From the NCBI GenBank assembly GCA_002293615.1, contig DBDN01000002.1, positions 38,271-59,065 on the forward strand: 20,795 nt of DNA, in the 5' to 3' direction. Position 1 is the first letter of the stretch. Every line of letters begins with the position of its first letter. Of this stretch, positions 6,650 through 15,183 are shown one piece after another. The stretch is from Betaproteobacteria bacterium UBA931. GTDB taxonomy: Bacteria; Pseudomonadota; Gammaproteobacteria; Burkholderiales; Casimicrobiaceae. The position numbers were made by a program, and so were the translations under genes. The notes beneath the pieces were generated by a model. That model saw only the letters and a list, made by a program, of their open reading frames with translations. It did no database searches and was not told the origin of the DNA.

Positions 6650-8317
6650 CTAACCTGACGTTGGGAAAACGCTTGCGGCAGGCAGTTCTTTGGTGCGGCA
6701 GTTTTTGAAAATATCGTATTCCCGGTGGTAGATGTGCGTTTTGATTTCGAGCAACCCGATGATCGAATGGAACAGGTTGTCGTGCGTATAGGTTTTATCG
6801 GCCGCTTCTTTTTTCATGCAGGCATAATCCACATAGTCCCAACGTTTCATCGCTTCGCTCATCCATAAAACCATAGGCACATGTTTTTGCTCTTTGGGCG
6901 CGATTTGATAAGGGAAGCCGTGCAGGTACATGTTGTTTTCGCCCAGTGATTCGCCGTGGTCGGAGATATAGATTAGGCCGGATTCGTATTCGGGGCGGGC
7001 TTTTAACATGTCAATGGCGGACGATACGATATAGTCGGTATACAGAATCATGTTGTCGTAGGTATTGATGACCTGCTCTTGCGAGCAATTTTGAATATCC
7101 GCCGTATCGCAGGTGGGCGTAAATTTTTTGAAAGGATCGGGGTAGCGGTTGTAATACGTTGGCCCGTGACTGCCCATAGTGTGCAGCACGATAACGGTAT
7201 CCTGTTTGATGTTTGCGATCATTTCCGGCAATCCGTCCAGCAGCGCCTCATCGAGGCAGTATTTGCCGTTGCAGAATTTCGGGTTGTTGGTTTTGACCAT
7301 GTTCTCGGTCGTGACGCGGTCACATACGCCCTTGCAGCCGTCGTCATTTTCGCGCCACAGGATTTTGTATCCCGCCGTTTGCAGAATATCCAGTAGGTTT
7401 TCCGTATATTTTACGTCCGTTGCGTCAAAATCCGTTCGCGTCATGTGCGAAAACATGCACGGCACGGAAACCAGCGTTGCCGTACCGCAGGAGGCGACAT
7501 CGTGGAACGAGACGATGTCCTGCTTTTCCAGCAAAGGATTCGTCCTGCGCTCATACCCATAGACGGAGAAGTTTTTCGCCCGCGCCGTTTCTCCCAGAAT
7601 CAGCACCAGCACCGTTATGTGCGGGTCTTCAAACGGAACCAGCAGGGCGTTTTCGTCCAACTGCTTAAACTCCCGGTTTGCCGATACCTGTCGCTGAAAG
7701 TGCCGGACGGTGGAATAAGTGTAATTGACGGTATTGATGATTTTTCGCACATCACGGTTGTTTCGCCCGAAAGAGGCATACTCTTTGTAAGAAACGGCCA
7801 AAAAGCCGCCCACCACCAACAGCACCGCAAAAACACACAGCAGCCGTTGAAGGATTTCTTTCCCCCATGATTTGTATTCTATTTTTATTAAGGCAATCAA
7901 CACGGACGGAATGATGCCCGTGAGCAGCACCCAGAGAAACCCCGAAAACGTTACCAGGTCGAAAGCTTCCCGCGTGTTGGTTTCAAAAACGTTGCGTACC
8001 ATATCGGTGTCGATATAAACACCAAGGTTAAACATCAGATAGTTGGTGATGCTGGAGAGCATCGTGAAAAAAATCAATACGGGTTTTGTAGTGTAAGGGG
8101 CGGACAATAGGTTGAATAAAAGGTAGGTCGGGAAGGCAATGAAAAACGGCAATGAAAGTGCGAAAACGAAAACGGAAAAGCTGTTGATCTCGATATGTGT
8201 GGCAATGTATCGCCAGAATGCGGCATTTAAGACAAAGCCAAAATAAAGGCTCATCCCTAAGATCAGCCAATGGCTTTTGACTGCCCATTTCGGCCCGATG
8301 TTTTGAAACTTGCTCAT
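6650..8317 (-). CDS. eptA: Lipid A phosphoethanolamine transferase (EptA/MCR-type, inner membrane)
   Basis: Transfers phosphoethanolamine from phosphatidylethanolamine, typically to lipid A phosphate, lowering surface charge. About five N-terminal membrane helices (roughly residues 15-175) precede a periplasmic alkaline-phosphatase-fold domain. Using ATG 8317, the residues matching the MCR-1 site are all present: Glu243 (LGETARA), nucleophile Thr281 in SCGTATLVSVPC, His384 (HTMGSHGP), Asp453-His454 (SDHGES) and His466 (MYLHG). Cysteine pairs fit the family disulfides (277/287, 349/354, 403/411), plus 328/332. The open frame extends to 8428, but ATG 8317 is preferred: GGGAG lies 8 bases upstream, and 555 residues match EptA length (about 547). 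ATG 8323 is also possible. It lies downstream of the M48 protease gene. No PmrA box was recognised. The acceptor substrate is inferred. Confidence 0.92.
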   Translation of the reverse strand: MSKFQNIGPKWAVKSHWLILGMSLYFGFVLNAAFWRYIATHIEINSFSVFVFALSLPFFIAFPTYLLFNLLSAPYTTKPVLIFFTMLSSITNYLMFNLGVYIDTDMVRNVFETNTREAFDLVTFSGFLWVLLTGIIPSVLIALIKIEYKSWGKEILQRLLCVFAVLLVVGGFLAVSYKEYASFGRNNRDVRKIINTVNYTYSTVRHFQRQVSANREFKQLDENALLVPFEDPHITVLVLILGETARAKNFSVYGYERRTNPLLEKQDIVSFHDVASCGTATLVSVPCMFSHMTRTDFDATDVKYTENLLDILQTAGYKILWRENDDGCKGVCDRVTTENMVKTNNPKFCNGKYCLDEALLDGLPEMIANIKQDTVIVLHTMGSHGPTYYNRYPDPFKKFTPTCDTADIQNCSQEQVINTYDNMILYTDYIVSSAIDMLKARPEYESGLIYISDHGESLGENNMYLHGFPYQIAPKEQKHVPMVLWMSEAMKRWDYVDYACMKKEAADKTYTHDNLFHSIIGLLEIKTHIYHREYDIFKNCRTKELPAASVFPTSG

Positions 8318-8431
8318 GCGCATTACTCCCATAAAAAAGGTCGTGTTGCCTTGTTGTGTCGATACTACACCAGACCAGTACTGACGTTCGGGTCTGTTTT
8401 CAGAGAGGGCGTATGTCATCAAAAACATGTG

Positions 8432-8451
8432 GGCGATTTTTTTTAATCGCC
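8432..8451 (-). other. Hairpin overlapping the M48 protease stop codon
   Basis: Perfect 7-base inverted repeat GGCGATT-N6-AATCGCC. The TAA stop of the upstream protease gene (8443-8445) lies at its loop/stem edge. No T run follows in the minus-strand direction, so it is not a clear intrinsic terminator. It could be an mRNA stability or processing element between the protease and eptA, or chance. Confidence 0.4.
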
Positions 8452-9315
8452 TTCACGTATTCGCTCCGGCAGATCAAGCGTTTCTTCATTAGCAGGCCAG
8501 TTATTTTGTATGGTTTGCTTCTGGATTGCGTCGATACGTTTTTTTCGATTGGGGTGTGTGGACAACCATTCGGTCGGCATCTGCTTGTCGAAACGTTCGG
8601 CGATGTCAAAAAAGGCAGTGGCATCGCCGACGTGTCCGTACAGCGCATGCAGGTTATGGAGTGCCAGAAGATCGGCCTCATGCTCTTGACGGCGACTAAA
8701 CGACAAACCGGCCGTGACGCCGGCTTGTCCGGCCAGAGACGCGGCATCGGTGCCGGAGGAGCCAAAAAGAATACCTAATGCCATGTTAAGCAGGACGTTG
8801 CGGCCAAGCGCGCGAATCACATGGCGTTCTTTCACATGCGCGATCTCGTGCGCCATGATCATTGCTAATGCGTTTTCGCTGGGCAGTACGTCGAGTAATC
8901 CCTGAGCGATGAAGATGTGGCCGCCGAGGGCAGCGAACGCATTGAGCTCGTCACTTTTCCAAAGGTGGGTCGTGATGGTCATACCTTCGGGTAGTGGCGC
9001 GGCTGCGGTTAAGCGGTCAGCAAGATGTTGCAGATACGCGGCAGTTTCATCGTTTTTTCGATTTTCGGGAATCGACACGATGACCATGTCGGCGATGGCT
9101 TTTTCTTTTTCGAAAGGGATCAGCGGACCAAGAATATAACCGAGCCAGCCGATGATCAGGACAATGCCGATGACCACCGTGAGAAGCCCGATGCTAAGCC
9201 AGGCAAATTCTCTTAGCGGATGTTCGGTGGAAGCGTTGATCTCTTCCGGAATCGGCGGGTTGCTGTATTCAATTTTTTTTACAAACGAAAGTTTTTTTTC
9301 GTCAGATGCGGTCAT
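8443..9315 (-). CDS. Membrane-anchored M48-family zinc metalloprotease
   Basis: A 290-residue peptidase of family M48 (HtpX/Oma1/LoiP relatives). One hydrophobic segment (about 38-66) follows a hydrophilic N-terminus without a signal-peptide charge pattern, so it is probably an inner-membrane anchor. The catalytic domain has NAFAALGGHIFIAQGLL (124-141), zinc-binding HEIAH (156-160, with Glu157 as base), a family-typical VKERHVIRALGRN, and the third ligand Glu213 in SRRQEHEAD. The WLSTHPNRKKRIDAI near the C-terminus is the usual M48 end motif. All catalytic residues are intact. It overlaps the preceding YbjQ-like gene by ATGA (4 bases), so the two are translationally coupled. The substrate is unknown; roles in envelope quality control are known for relatives only. 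Confidence 0.9.
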   Translation of the reverse strand: MTASDEKKLSFVKKIEYSNPPIPEEINASTEHPLREFAWLSIGLLTVVIGIVLIIGWLGYILGPLIPFEKEKAIADMVIVSIPENRKNDETAAYLQHLADRLTAAAPLPEGMTITTHLWKSDELNAFAALGGHIFIAQGLLDVLPSENALAMIMAHEIAHVKERHVIRALGRNVLLNMALGILFGSSGTDAASLAGQAGVTAGLSFSRRQEHEADLLALHNLHALYGHVGDATAFFDIAERFDKQMPTEWLSTHPNRKKRIDAIQKQTIQNNWPANEETLDLPERIREGD

Positions 9316-9770
9316 ACTCGTTTTACCGCACCGGAAATCAGTGCAGTACCGTAGGCGTAAACTTCAACGGAACCGATGCTATTCCGGTAACCTTTTGAAA
9401 TTGAGGAAGTTTCCAGACGGACATTGAAAACGCTGTCAGCCCCTATTTCTTTTGCTTGCTGTTTCATGCGCAGAATCGCTTCACGACGTGCACGGTCGAG
9501 CAGTGATTCGTAGCTGTGTATACGCCCGCCGATAATCATGCGCAAGCCGGCGACAAAACGCTTGAAGTAATCGACAGATACGACTACCGAACCGCCAACC
9601 AGCTTGCTGTCTGGCGCATCGGTGCGCGGCGGCGGAAAACGAGCCGAAAAAATAGGAATATCTGCAAGTTCTTTTTCGCGCCGGATAATAGATCGGTAAT
9701 GTCTCTTTTCTGCAGCACGTCCGGCGAAAAAACCGATAAGAATGAGTGTGATAAATATAAGAAGATCCAT
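9312..9770 (-). CDS. Membrane-anchored UPF0145/YbjQ-family protein
   Basis: A 152-residue protein with an N-terminal hydrophobic helix (about residues 2-17) joined by a charged linker to a YbjQ-type domain (about 58-150). Family motifs are FVAGLRMIIGGRI, the helix ESLLDRARREAILRMKQQA, and IGADSVFNVRLETSSIS, ending in VEVYAYGTAL. It is a diverged paralogue of the gene just upstream, which has the same domain without the anchor. YbjQ (DUF74) proteins have no established function, although the family is often labelled a putative heavy-metal-binding domain. It overlaps the M48 protease start by 4 bases and follows its paralogue after 37 bases. That gap contains a small inverted repeat CTCTT-N5-AAGAG (9778-9792). 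Confidence 0.85.
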   Translation of the reverse strand: MDLLIFITLILIGFFAGRAAEKRHYRSIIRREKELADIPIFSARFPPPRTDAPDSKLVGGSVVVSVDYFKRFVAGLRMIIGGRIHSYESLLDRARREAILRMKQQAKEIGADSVFNVRLETSSISKGYRNSIGSVEVYAYGTALISGAVKRV

Positions 9771-9807
9771 CGTAATGCTCTTTTTTTAAGAGAGGTGATA
9801 AGAAAAA

Positions 9808-10131
9808 TCATTCAAGAACGACGGCAGTGCCGTACACATAAAGCTCCGCGGCGCCTTGAGTGATGGAGGAAGTAGAGAAGCGAACATTGATAACAGCATT
9901 TGCGCCAATGGATTTGGCTTGCTGCACCATTCTCTGAGTGGCTTCTTCCCGCGATTCTTGAAGTAGTTCGGTATAGCCTTTCAATTCGCCGCCGACAATA
10001 TTTTTTAGACCGGCCATGAAATCTCGGCCGACGTGTTTGGCACGCACGGTACTGCCTTGTACGAGACCAAGATGTTTGACGATGCGACGACCCGGAACGA
10101 TCTCGATATTGCTTATTAAAATAGAATCCAT
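9808..10131 (-). CDS. UPF0145/YbjQ-family protein
   Basis: A compact 107-residue cytoplasmic protein covering the whole YbjQ domain. It shows GRRIVKHLGLVQGSTV, RDFMAGLKNIVGGELKGY, ELLQESREEATQRMVQQA and SIGANAVINVRFSTSSI, ending with LYVYGTAVVLE. E. coli YbjQ is of the same size and layout; related domains form pentamers, but the biochemical role is unknown. ATG 10131 has AGGA about 8 bases upstream. It lies about 55 bases downstream of rimO with no visible terminator, and is followed by an anchored paralogue and an M48 protease, so it probably belongs to one transcript with them. The metal-binding label often given to the family is not demonstrated here. Confidence 0.9.
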   Translation of the reverse strand: MDSILISNIEIVPGRRIVKHLGLVQGSTVRAKHVGRDFMAGLKNIVGGELKGYTELLQESREEATQRMVQQAKSIGANAVINVRFSTSSITQGAAELYVYGTAVVLE

Positions 10132-10186
10132 GGTTATTTTCCTGGGAGATTAAAGAAACAGGCAAGAGTATAGAATAAATGAGTAT

Positions 10187-11581
10187 TCAATGTGCTTGCA
10201 AGGCAGTAAGGTCGTGCTCGTTTGCATTGATGATGGATACCCGTGCGAATTGCCCTGGTTCGAGCGTTTCGCCGTCAACGATATGCACTACGCCGTCGAT
10301 GTCGGGCGCGTCGGCTTTGCTGCGGGCGATGGCGATAACGTTGCGTTCACCGCTCTCGTTTTCGGTTTCGGCAAGGTGATCGACCAATACCACCAGTGTT
10401 TGTCCGATTTTGGCTTGTAAGCGTTGTGCGCTGATGCGCGCTTGTTTCATCATGAAGCGCTCGCGTCGTGCTTCCTTGACAGCTTCGGGAATGGGGTTGG
10501 GAAACGCATTGGCACGCGCGCCATCTACTGGGGAATAGGCGAATGCGCCGACACGATCAAGCCGTGCCGCGTCGAGGAAATCAAGCAGTTCTTCAAATTC
10601 TTTTTCGGTTTCGCCGGGGAAGCCGACGATGAAGGTGCTGCGCAGCGTTAATTGCGGAAGCGCTTTTCGCCATTGCTGAATACGATCGAGCACTTTTTCC
10701 GGTGCCGCCGGGCGCTGCATCGCTTTCAGAATACGCGGGTTGGCGTGTTGCAAGGGAATATCAAGATAAGGAATCAATCCGCCGGGTGTATCGGTGGGGC
10801 GATTCTGAGTTTTTACCATGAGGTCAATCAGTTCATCAACAGCAGGATACGGATAAACATAGTGCAAACGTATCCAGGCGTTGTACGTGCTGCCGAGCTG
10901 ATCAAGCTCGCGTACCAGGGACGCGATGCGGGTTTTGATCGGCCGCCCGTCGAAAAAACCGGTACGGTAACGAATGTCAAGGCCGTAGGCGGCGGTGTCT
11001 TGCGAAACGACCAGCAATTCACGGACTCCGGCCTTGAGCAGTTTTTCCGCCTCGTTCAGCACATCGCCAATGGGATACGATACCAACGCGCCGCGCAGAT
11101 TGGGGATGATGCAGAAAGTACAGTGGTGGTTGCAGCCTTCCGAGATTTTCAGATAGGCGTAATGACGCGGTGTGAGTTTGATGCCTTGTGGTGGGATCAG
11201 ATCGGCAAAAGGTTCATGCGGGCGAGGTAGGTGCCGATGCACAGCATTCAGCACTTCGGCGGTCGCATGCGGACCGGTCACCGCAAGCACTTGCGGATAG
11301 CGTTCCTGTACGAATTGCCCGTCGTGGCGCGCACCCAGACAACCGGTGACGATGACTTTACCATTTTGCGCCAATGCTTCAGTGATGGCATCGAGCGATT
11401 CTTCGACGGCGGCATTGATGAAACCACAGGTATTGACAATGACAAGGTCGGCATCGTTATACTGCCCGGTAATTTCGTAGCCTTCGGTCTTTAAGCGGCT
11501 TAAAATAACCTCCGAATCGACAAGCGCTTTTGGGCAGCCGAGCGAAACGAAACCGATACGAGGATTCAGAGAGAAAGACAT
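10187..11581 (-). CDS. rimO: Ribosomal protein uS12 methylthiotransferase
   Basis: Radical-SAM enzyme of the MiaB family that methylthiolates the conserved aspartate of ribosomal protein S12. It has 464 residues (E. coli about 441). The N-terminal UPF0004 domain keeps three cluster cysteines: Cys16 (SLGCPK), Cys52 (NTCGF) and Cys81 (VTGCLG). The radical-SAM motif is SEGCNHHCTFC, with Cys150, Cys154 and Cys157. The FIVGFPGETEKEFEELLDFL and AFAYSPVDGARA segments are typical of RimO rather than MiaB. A C-terminal TRAM-like part runs from about residue 395. ATG 11581 directly precedes SFSLNPRIGFVSLGCPKA; the ribosome site is weak. It is the first gene of a minus-strand series continuing into the YbjQ pair. 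Confidence 0.95.
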   Translation of the reverse strand: MSFSLNPRIGFVSLGCPKALVDSEVILSRLKTEGYEITGQYNDADLVIVNTCGFINAAVEESLDAITEALAQNGKVIVTGCLGARHDGQFVQERYPQVLAVTGPHATAEVLNAVHRHLPRPHEPFADLIPPQGIKLTPRHYAYLKISEGCNHHCTFCIIPNLRGALVSYPIGDVLNEAEKLLKAGVRELLVVSQDTAAYGLDIRYRTGFFDGRPIKTRIASLVRELDQLGSTYNAWIRLHYVYPYPAVDELIDLMVKTQNRPTDTPGGLIPYLDIPLQHANPRILKAMQRPAAPEKVLDRIQQWRKALPQLTLRSTFIVGFPGETEKEFEELLDFLDAARLDRVGAFAYSPVDGARANAFPNPIPEAVKEARRERFMMKQARISAQRLQAKIGQTLVVLVDHLAETENESGERNVIAIARSKADAPDIDGVVHIVDGETLEPGQFARVSIINANEHDLTALQAH

Positions 11582-11629
11582 AGCCGGGGCAGACAGAAAA
11601 GAGAAGAGTGTATATTGTAATTCATTTGT

Positions 11630-11657
11630 ATTTTAGGGTTTCTGACCAATCATCCAA
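11630..11657 (-). promoter_or_regulatory. Possible rimO promoter
   Basis: On the minus strand: TTGGAT (11652-11657), a 16-base spacer, and TAAAAT (11630-11635), placing the start of transcription about 40 bases before the rimO ATG. It is a plausible sigma-70 match, judged by eye only. Confidence 0.4.
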
Positions 11658-11742
11658 AAGAGCATCCGGGCAAGCATTTTCCGGCTTTAGCCGGTATACT
11701 TGAATCCCCGTTTATTCCGGGAATGAATCATATGAATTTCAA

Positions 11743-11748
11743 TACAAT
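11743..11748 (+). promoter_or_regulatory. Possible -10 box for the liv operon
   Basis: TACAAT on the plus strand, about 105 bases before livK, in an AT-rich stretch of the rimO-livK divergent region. No good -35 at 16-18 bases was found. The region also holds a CCGGC-TTTA-GCCGG hairpin just upstream. The assignment is weak. Confidence 0.25.
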
Positions 11749-11851
11749 ATTTTTATCAGATAGAGGTATTTTGTTGGAAGTTTTTTAACGTAAACCTGCG
11801 TTTGATCAAGCATCCAATTGGTTTGAGATCAGCTTAAGTTGAGGAGATACG

Positions 11852-12961
11852 ATGAAGGCGTTTATATTCAAAGCAGCCGCTTTTTTTTGCGGGCTTTTGG
11901 CCACAACGATGACATTCGCGCAAACGACACAAACAATCAAAATGGCCGTACCGACAGCATTAACCGGGCCGGTTGCGCAGTATGGCGATATGCATCGCGC
12001 AGGTGTTCGCCTTGCCGTTGAGCAAGTCAATGAGGCCGGCGGTATTTTAGGTAAAAAAATCGAGCTCGTTGAGCTTGACGATGCGTGCGAGCCGAAGCAA
12101 TCCCCGGCGGTGGCCAACAAGGTGGTGAATGATGGCATTAAATTTGTGCTTGGGCATTTATGCTCCGGCGCGTTTAAGCCGGCCGCACAGATTTACAATG
12201 AAAACGATGTGTTGATGGTGACGTCCACGGCAACGACGGATGAGTTAAGCACTTATGGCTATAAATTATTCTTTCGCACCATCGGCAAAGACGGCCAACA
12301 AGGTCCGGCGGCAGGAGAATATATTGTCAAGAAGGCAAAGCCGAAAAAGTTGGCGATCATTCATGATAAACAGACTTATGGGCAGGGTGTTGCCACGCAG
12401 GTGCGTAAAACGGTTGAGTCGCTGGGCATGAAGCCGACGATATTTGAGGCGATCAACCGCGGCGATACCGACTATTCGGCGATGATTACCAAGATGAAGC
12501 AGGAGGGTATCGATTTTGTTTATTACGGCGGTTATCATCCGGAATTGATCGTACTATTAAAACAAGCGAAAGACTTGGCACTGAACGCGACTTGGATGGG
12601 GCCGGAAGGCGCTGCGGTGCCGGATGTAAAGGGCGAGTCGGCGGAGGGCTTGTTGGTTACGTTACCGCCGGATTTTTCAAAAGAACCGACCAACGCAAAA
12701 ATTACAGAAGCGTTCAAGGCAAAAAATCAGGACCCGTCGGGCGCATTCATGATGACTTCGTATGCCGCGGTTCAGGTGTTGACGGATGCCATCAAGGGTG
12801 CGAACAGCGAAGACCCATTTAAAGTTGCCGATTATCTGCATCACAATAAGTTCAAGACGGTTCTTGGCGAAATCGAATTTACGCCGCAAGGCGACTGGTC
12901 AACGGCGCGTTTTGATATTTTTGTCTGGCACAAGGATGCGACCAAGACGCTTGCGCCGTAA
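11852..12961 (+). CDS. livK: Branched-chain amino acid ABC transporter, periplasmic binding protein
   Basis: Captures leucine, isoleucine and/or valine in the periplasm and delivers it to the LivHM permease. It has 369 residues. The signal peptide has basic MKAFIFK, a hydrophobic core and likely cleavage after TFA (about residue 23). The mature part begins IKMAVPTALTGPVAQYGDMH, the usual start of the LivJ/LivK fold. Cys79 (DDACEP) and Cys104 (GHLCSG) match the conserved LivJ disulfide, and VTSTATTDELS is the ligand-contact segment. A strong GAGGAG lies 5 bases before ATG 11852. It is the first gene of livKHMGF. LivJ and LivK types are hard to separate, and exact specificity is not readable. 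Confidence 0.92.
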   Translation: MKAFIFKAAAFFCGLLATTMTFAQTTQTIKMAVPTALTGPVAQYGDMHRAGVRLAVEQVNEAGGILGKKIELVELDDACEPKQSPAVANKVVNDGIKFVLGHLCSGAFKPAAQIYNENDVLMVTSTATTDELSTYGYKLFFRTIGKDGQQGPAAGEYIVKKAKPKKLAIIHDKQTYGQGVATQVRKTVESLGMKPTIFEAINRGDTDYSAMITKMKQEGIDFVYYGGYHPELIVLLKQAKDLALNATWMGPEGAAVPDVKGESAEGLLVTLPPDFSKEPTNAKITEAFKAKNQDPSGAFMMTSYAAVQVLTDAIKGANSEDPFKVADYLHHNKFKTVLGEIEFTPQGDWSTARFDIFVWHKDATKTLAP

Positions 12962-13009
12962 CCGTAAAACAGGCAAGTAGAAAAAGCTGATATCGGCCCG
13001 GAGGATGCG

Positions 13010-13930
13010 TTGGATTTTCCGCAGTTTTTGCAACAACTGATTAACGGCCTGAGTCTGGGCGCGATCTATGCGTTGATCGCCATCGGCTATACGATGGTGT
13101 ACGGCATTATCGGCATGATTAATTTTGCGCACGGTGAAATCTATATGATTGGCGCTTACATCGGGCTCATCACCATCACGGCGATTGGCACGATGTTCGG
13201 CTGTCCGGCATGGCTGTTGATTGTTTCCGCACTGGCTATGGCGATTTTGGTCACCTGTTGCTACGGTTGGGCGGTTGAGCGTTTTGCCTATCGCCCGTTG
13301 CGCGGAAGTCCGCGCCTGGTGCCGCTGATTTCAGCGATCGGCATGTCGATATTTTTGCAGAACTATATTGCGGTATTGCAAACCACGCGCGACCTTTCCG
13401 TTCCGGAGCTGATTACAGGGCATTTATTTTCGTTCACGATGGATGGCTTTAATGTCAGCATGTCCAATTCCCGGGCACTGATTTTGATCGTTACCATTGC
13501 GTTGATGGCAACGGTAACGATCTACATCCGCAGTACGCGTATGGGACGCGCTTGCCGTGCCTGTTCTCAGGATATTCGAATGGCGGGCTTGCTCGGCATC
13601 GATGTGAACAAAGTCATTTCGTTTACATTCATTGTCGGCGCGTTTTTGGCGGCGGTCGGTGGTGTGTTAATCGGTCTATCGATCAACAAAATCAATCCGT
13701 TTATCGGCTTCGTTGCCGGGATCAAGGCGTTTACGGCCGCGGTCATTGGCGGAATTGGCAGTATTCCCGGCGCGATGCTGGGCGGTGCGTTGCTTGGGCT
13801 GATTGAAACTTTTGCTTCGGCATTCTTGCCGACCGAATACAAAGATATTGTCGCGTTCAGTCTGCTGATCCTGATCCTGCTTATCCGGCCTTCCGGTCTT
13901 CTTGGTCGTCCGGAAGTGGAGAAAGTGTGA
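13010..13930 (+). CDS. livH: Branched-chain amino acid ABC transporter permease LivH
   Basis: Inner-membrane permease subunit, 306 residues (E. coli LivH 308), with about eight hydrophobic segments. Family motifs are the N-terminal LQQLINGLSLGAIYALIAIG, GYTMVYGIIGMINFAHGE, and the coupling segment MGRACRACSQDIRMAGLLGID, with GGIGSIPGAMLGGALLG near the end. The start is TTG at 13010, set by a full GGAGG (13000-13004) at 5-base spacing; a nearby ATG at 13005 is out of frame. It begins 48 bases after livK with no terminator between, and abuts livM at GTGTGATG. Confidence 0.94.
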   Translation: MDFPQFLQQLINGLSLGAIYALIAIGYTMVYGIIGMINFAHGEIYMIGAYIGLITITAIGTMFGCPAWLLIVSALAMAILVTCCYGWAVERFAYRPLRGSPRLVPLISAIGMSIFLQNYIAVLQTTRDLSVPELITGHLFSFTMDGFNVSMSNSRALILIVTIALMATVTIYIRSTRMGRACRACSQDIRMAGLLGIDVNKVISFTFIVGAFLAAVGGVLIGLSINKINPFIGFVAGIKAFTAAVIGGIGSIPGAMLGGALLGLIETFASAFLPTEYKDIVAFSLLILILLIRPSGLLGRPEVEKV

Positions 13931-15183
13931 TGCGGGGTGAAACCGGCATGCATGTCGTTGTTAAAGATGCCGTGATCGCGGCGTTGGTGACGGCGCTTTT
14001 GACAATCCCGCTGATCGGCCTGCGCCTTAATGTTGAAAGTACCGGTTTGGTATTGCGGACAGAAATGTTTTGGCCGCTCACAGCAATCCTTGTGGTGTTT
14101 TTTGGCCGGCTGATATTGCCTTTCATCCGTCGCCCGACATTGCCGGTGAAAATTCCGACGGAAAAGATTATTCCCAAAATAGCCGAATATCGAAAAGTCT
14201 GGTTGGGCGCATTGCTTGTCTTCGCCGTTACGTTACCGTTTACGCCGCCGGGCGGCTCAATGCTGACGGGGCTGACCATGGCGATGATTTATATGTTGCT
14301 GGCGCTGGGGCTGAATATTGTTGTTGGTTATGCGGGCTTGCTGGATTTGGGGCACGCCGCGTTTTACGCGATAGGCGCTTATACGTATGCGCTTCTCAAC
14401 CAATATTATGGTTTATCATTTTGGCAGGCATTGCCGTTGGCGGGTATTGCGGCCGGTTTTTTCGGTATTGTGCTTGGTTTCCCCGTATTGCGTTTGCGCG
14501 GTGATTACCTGGCCATCGTGACGCTTGGTTTTGGCGAAATTGTTCGCTTATTGCTCAATAACTGGGATTCATTAACGGGCGGGCCGGATGGTATTACCAA
14601 TATCAGCAAGCCGACATTATTCGGTTGGGAGATTACTCGCCGCGCGCGTGGCGAAGGTGAAACGCTTTGGCAGTTTCTGGGCGTTGATTTCGTCAACACG
14701 TATCAGTTGATCGCGCTTTATTTCATTGGGTTGCTTTTGGTTGTGGTGGCGGTTATTGTGATCGACCGTTTGTCGAAGATGCCTGTCGGGCGGGCATGGG
14801 AGGCATTGCGTGAGGACGAAATCGCTTGCCGTTCGCTCGGCCTCAGCCCGACCATGATCAAGCTGACGGCGTTTTCGCTGGGCAGTATGTTTGCCGGGTT
14901 TGCCGGCGCGTTTTACGCTGCTTATCTGGGGTCGGTGACGCCGGATTCTTTCGCCTTTATTGAGTCGGCCATTATTCTCTCGATAGTCGTACTCGGCGGC
15001 ATGGGTTCGCAGCGTGGTGTCTTGCTGGCGGCGTTGACTTTAACGTTGTTGCCGGAGTTTGCCCGCGACTTTGCCGAATATCGAATGCTGATATTTGGTT
15101 TGGTCATGGTATTGATGATGATCTGGCGTCCGCAGGGTTTGTGGCCCGCGTCACGTCGTCGCGTGGAACTTCCGACATCATGA
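13930..15183 (+). CDS. livM: Branched-chain amino acid ABC transporter permease LivM
   Basis: Second inner-membrane permease subunit, of the long enteric type (417 residues from ATG 13930; E. coli about 425). The N-terminal extension carries extra hydrophobic helices (about 10-60 and 85-100). The permease core starts at GLTMAMIYMLLALGLNIVVG and includes YAGLLDLGHAAFYAIGAYTY, LRLRGDYLAIVTLGFGEI, the coupling segment GRAWEALREDEIACRSLG, and LGGMGSQRGV. ATG 13930 overlaps the livH TGA by one base (TGATG) with GGAG upstream; GTG 13927 is an in-frame alternative that adds one residue. Its stop overlaps livG by 4 bases. It pairs with LivH to form the channel. Confidence 0.94.
   Translation: MRGETGMHVVVKDAVIAALVTALLTIPLIGLRLNVESTGLVLRTEMFWPLTAILVVFFGRLILPFIRRPTLPVKIPTEKIIPKIAEYRKVWLGALLVFAVTLPFTPPGGSMLTGLTMAMIYMLLALGLNIVVGYAGLLDLGHAAFYAIGAYTYALLNQYYGLSFWQALPLAGIAAGFFGIVLGFPVLRLRGDYLAIVTLGFGEIVRLLLNNWDSLTGGPDGITNISKPTLFGWEITRRARGEGETLWQFLGVDFVNTYQLIALYFIGLLLVVVAVIVIDRLSKMPVGRAWEALREDEIACRSLGLSPTMIKLTAFSLGSMFAGFAGAFYAAYLGSVTPDSFAFIESAIILSIVVLGGMGSQRGVLLAALTLTLLPEFARDFAEYRMLIFGLVMVLMMIWRPQGLWPASRRRVELPTS

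Noticed and set aside
8318..8428. N-terminal extension of eptA by 37 codons
   Set aside because: The extra residues are hydrophilic and not part of the EptA fold. A Shine-Dalgarno at the right distance precedes ATG 8317.
13005..13007. ATG just before livH as its start codon
   Set aside because: It is out of frame with LivH. The TTG at 13010, 5 bases after GGAGG, gives the conserved N-terminus.
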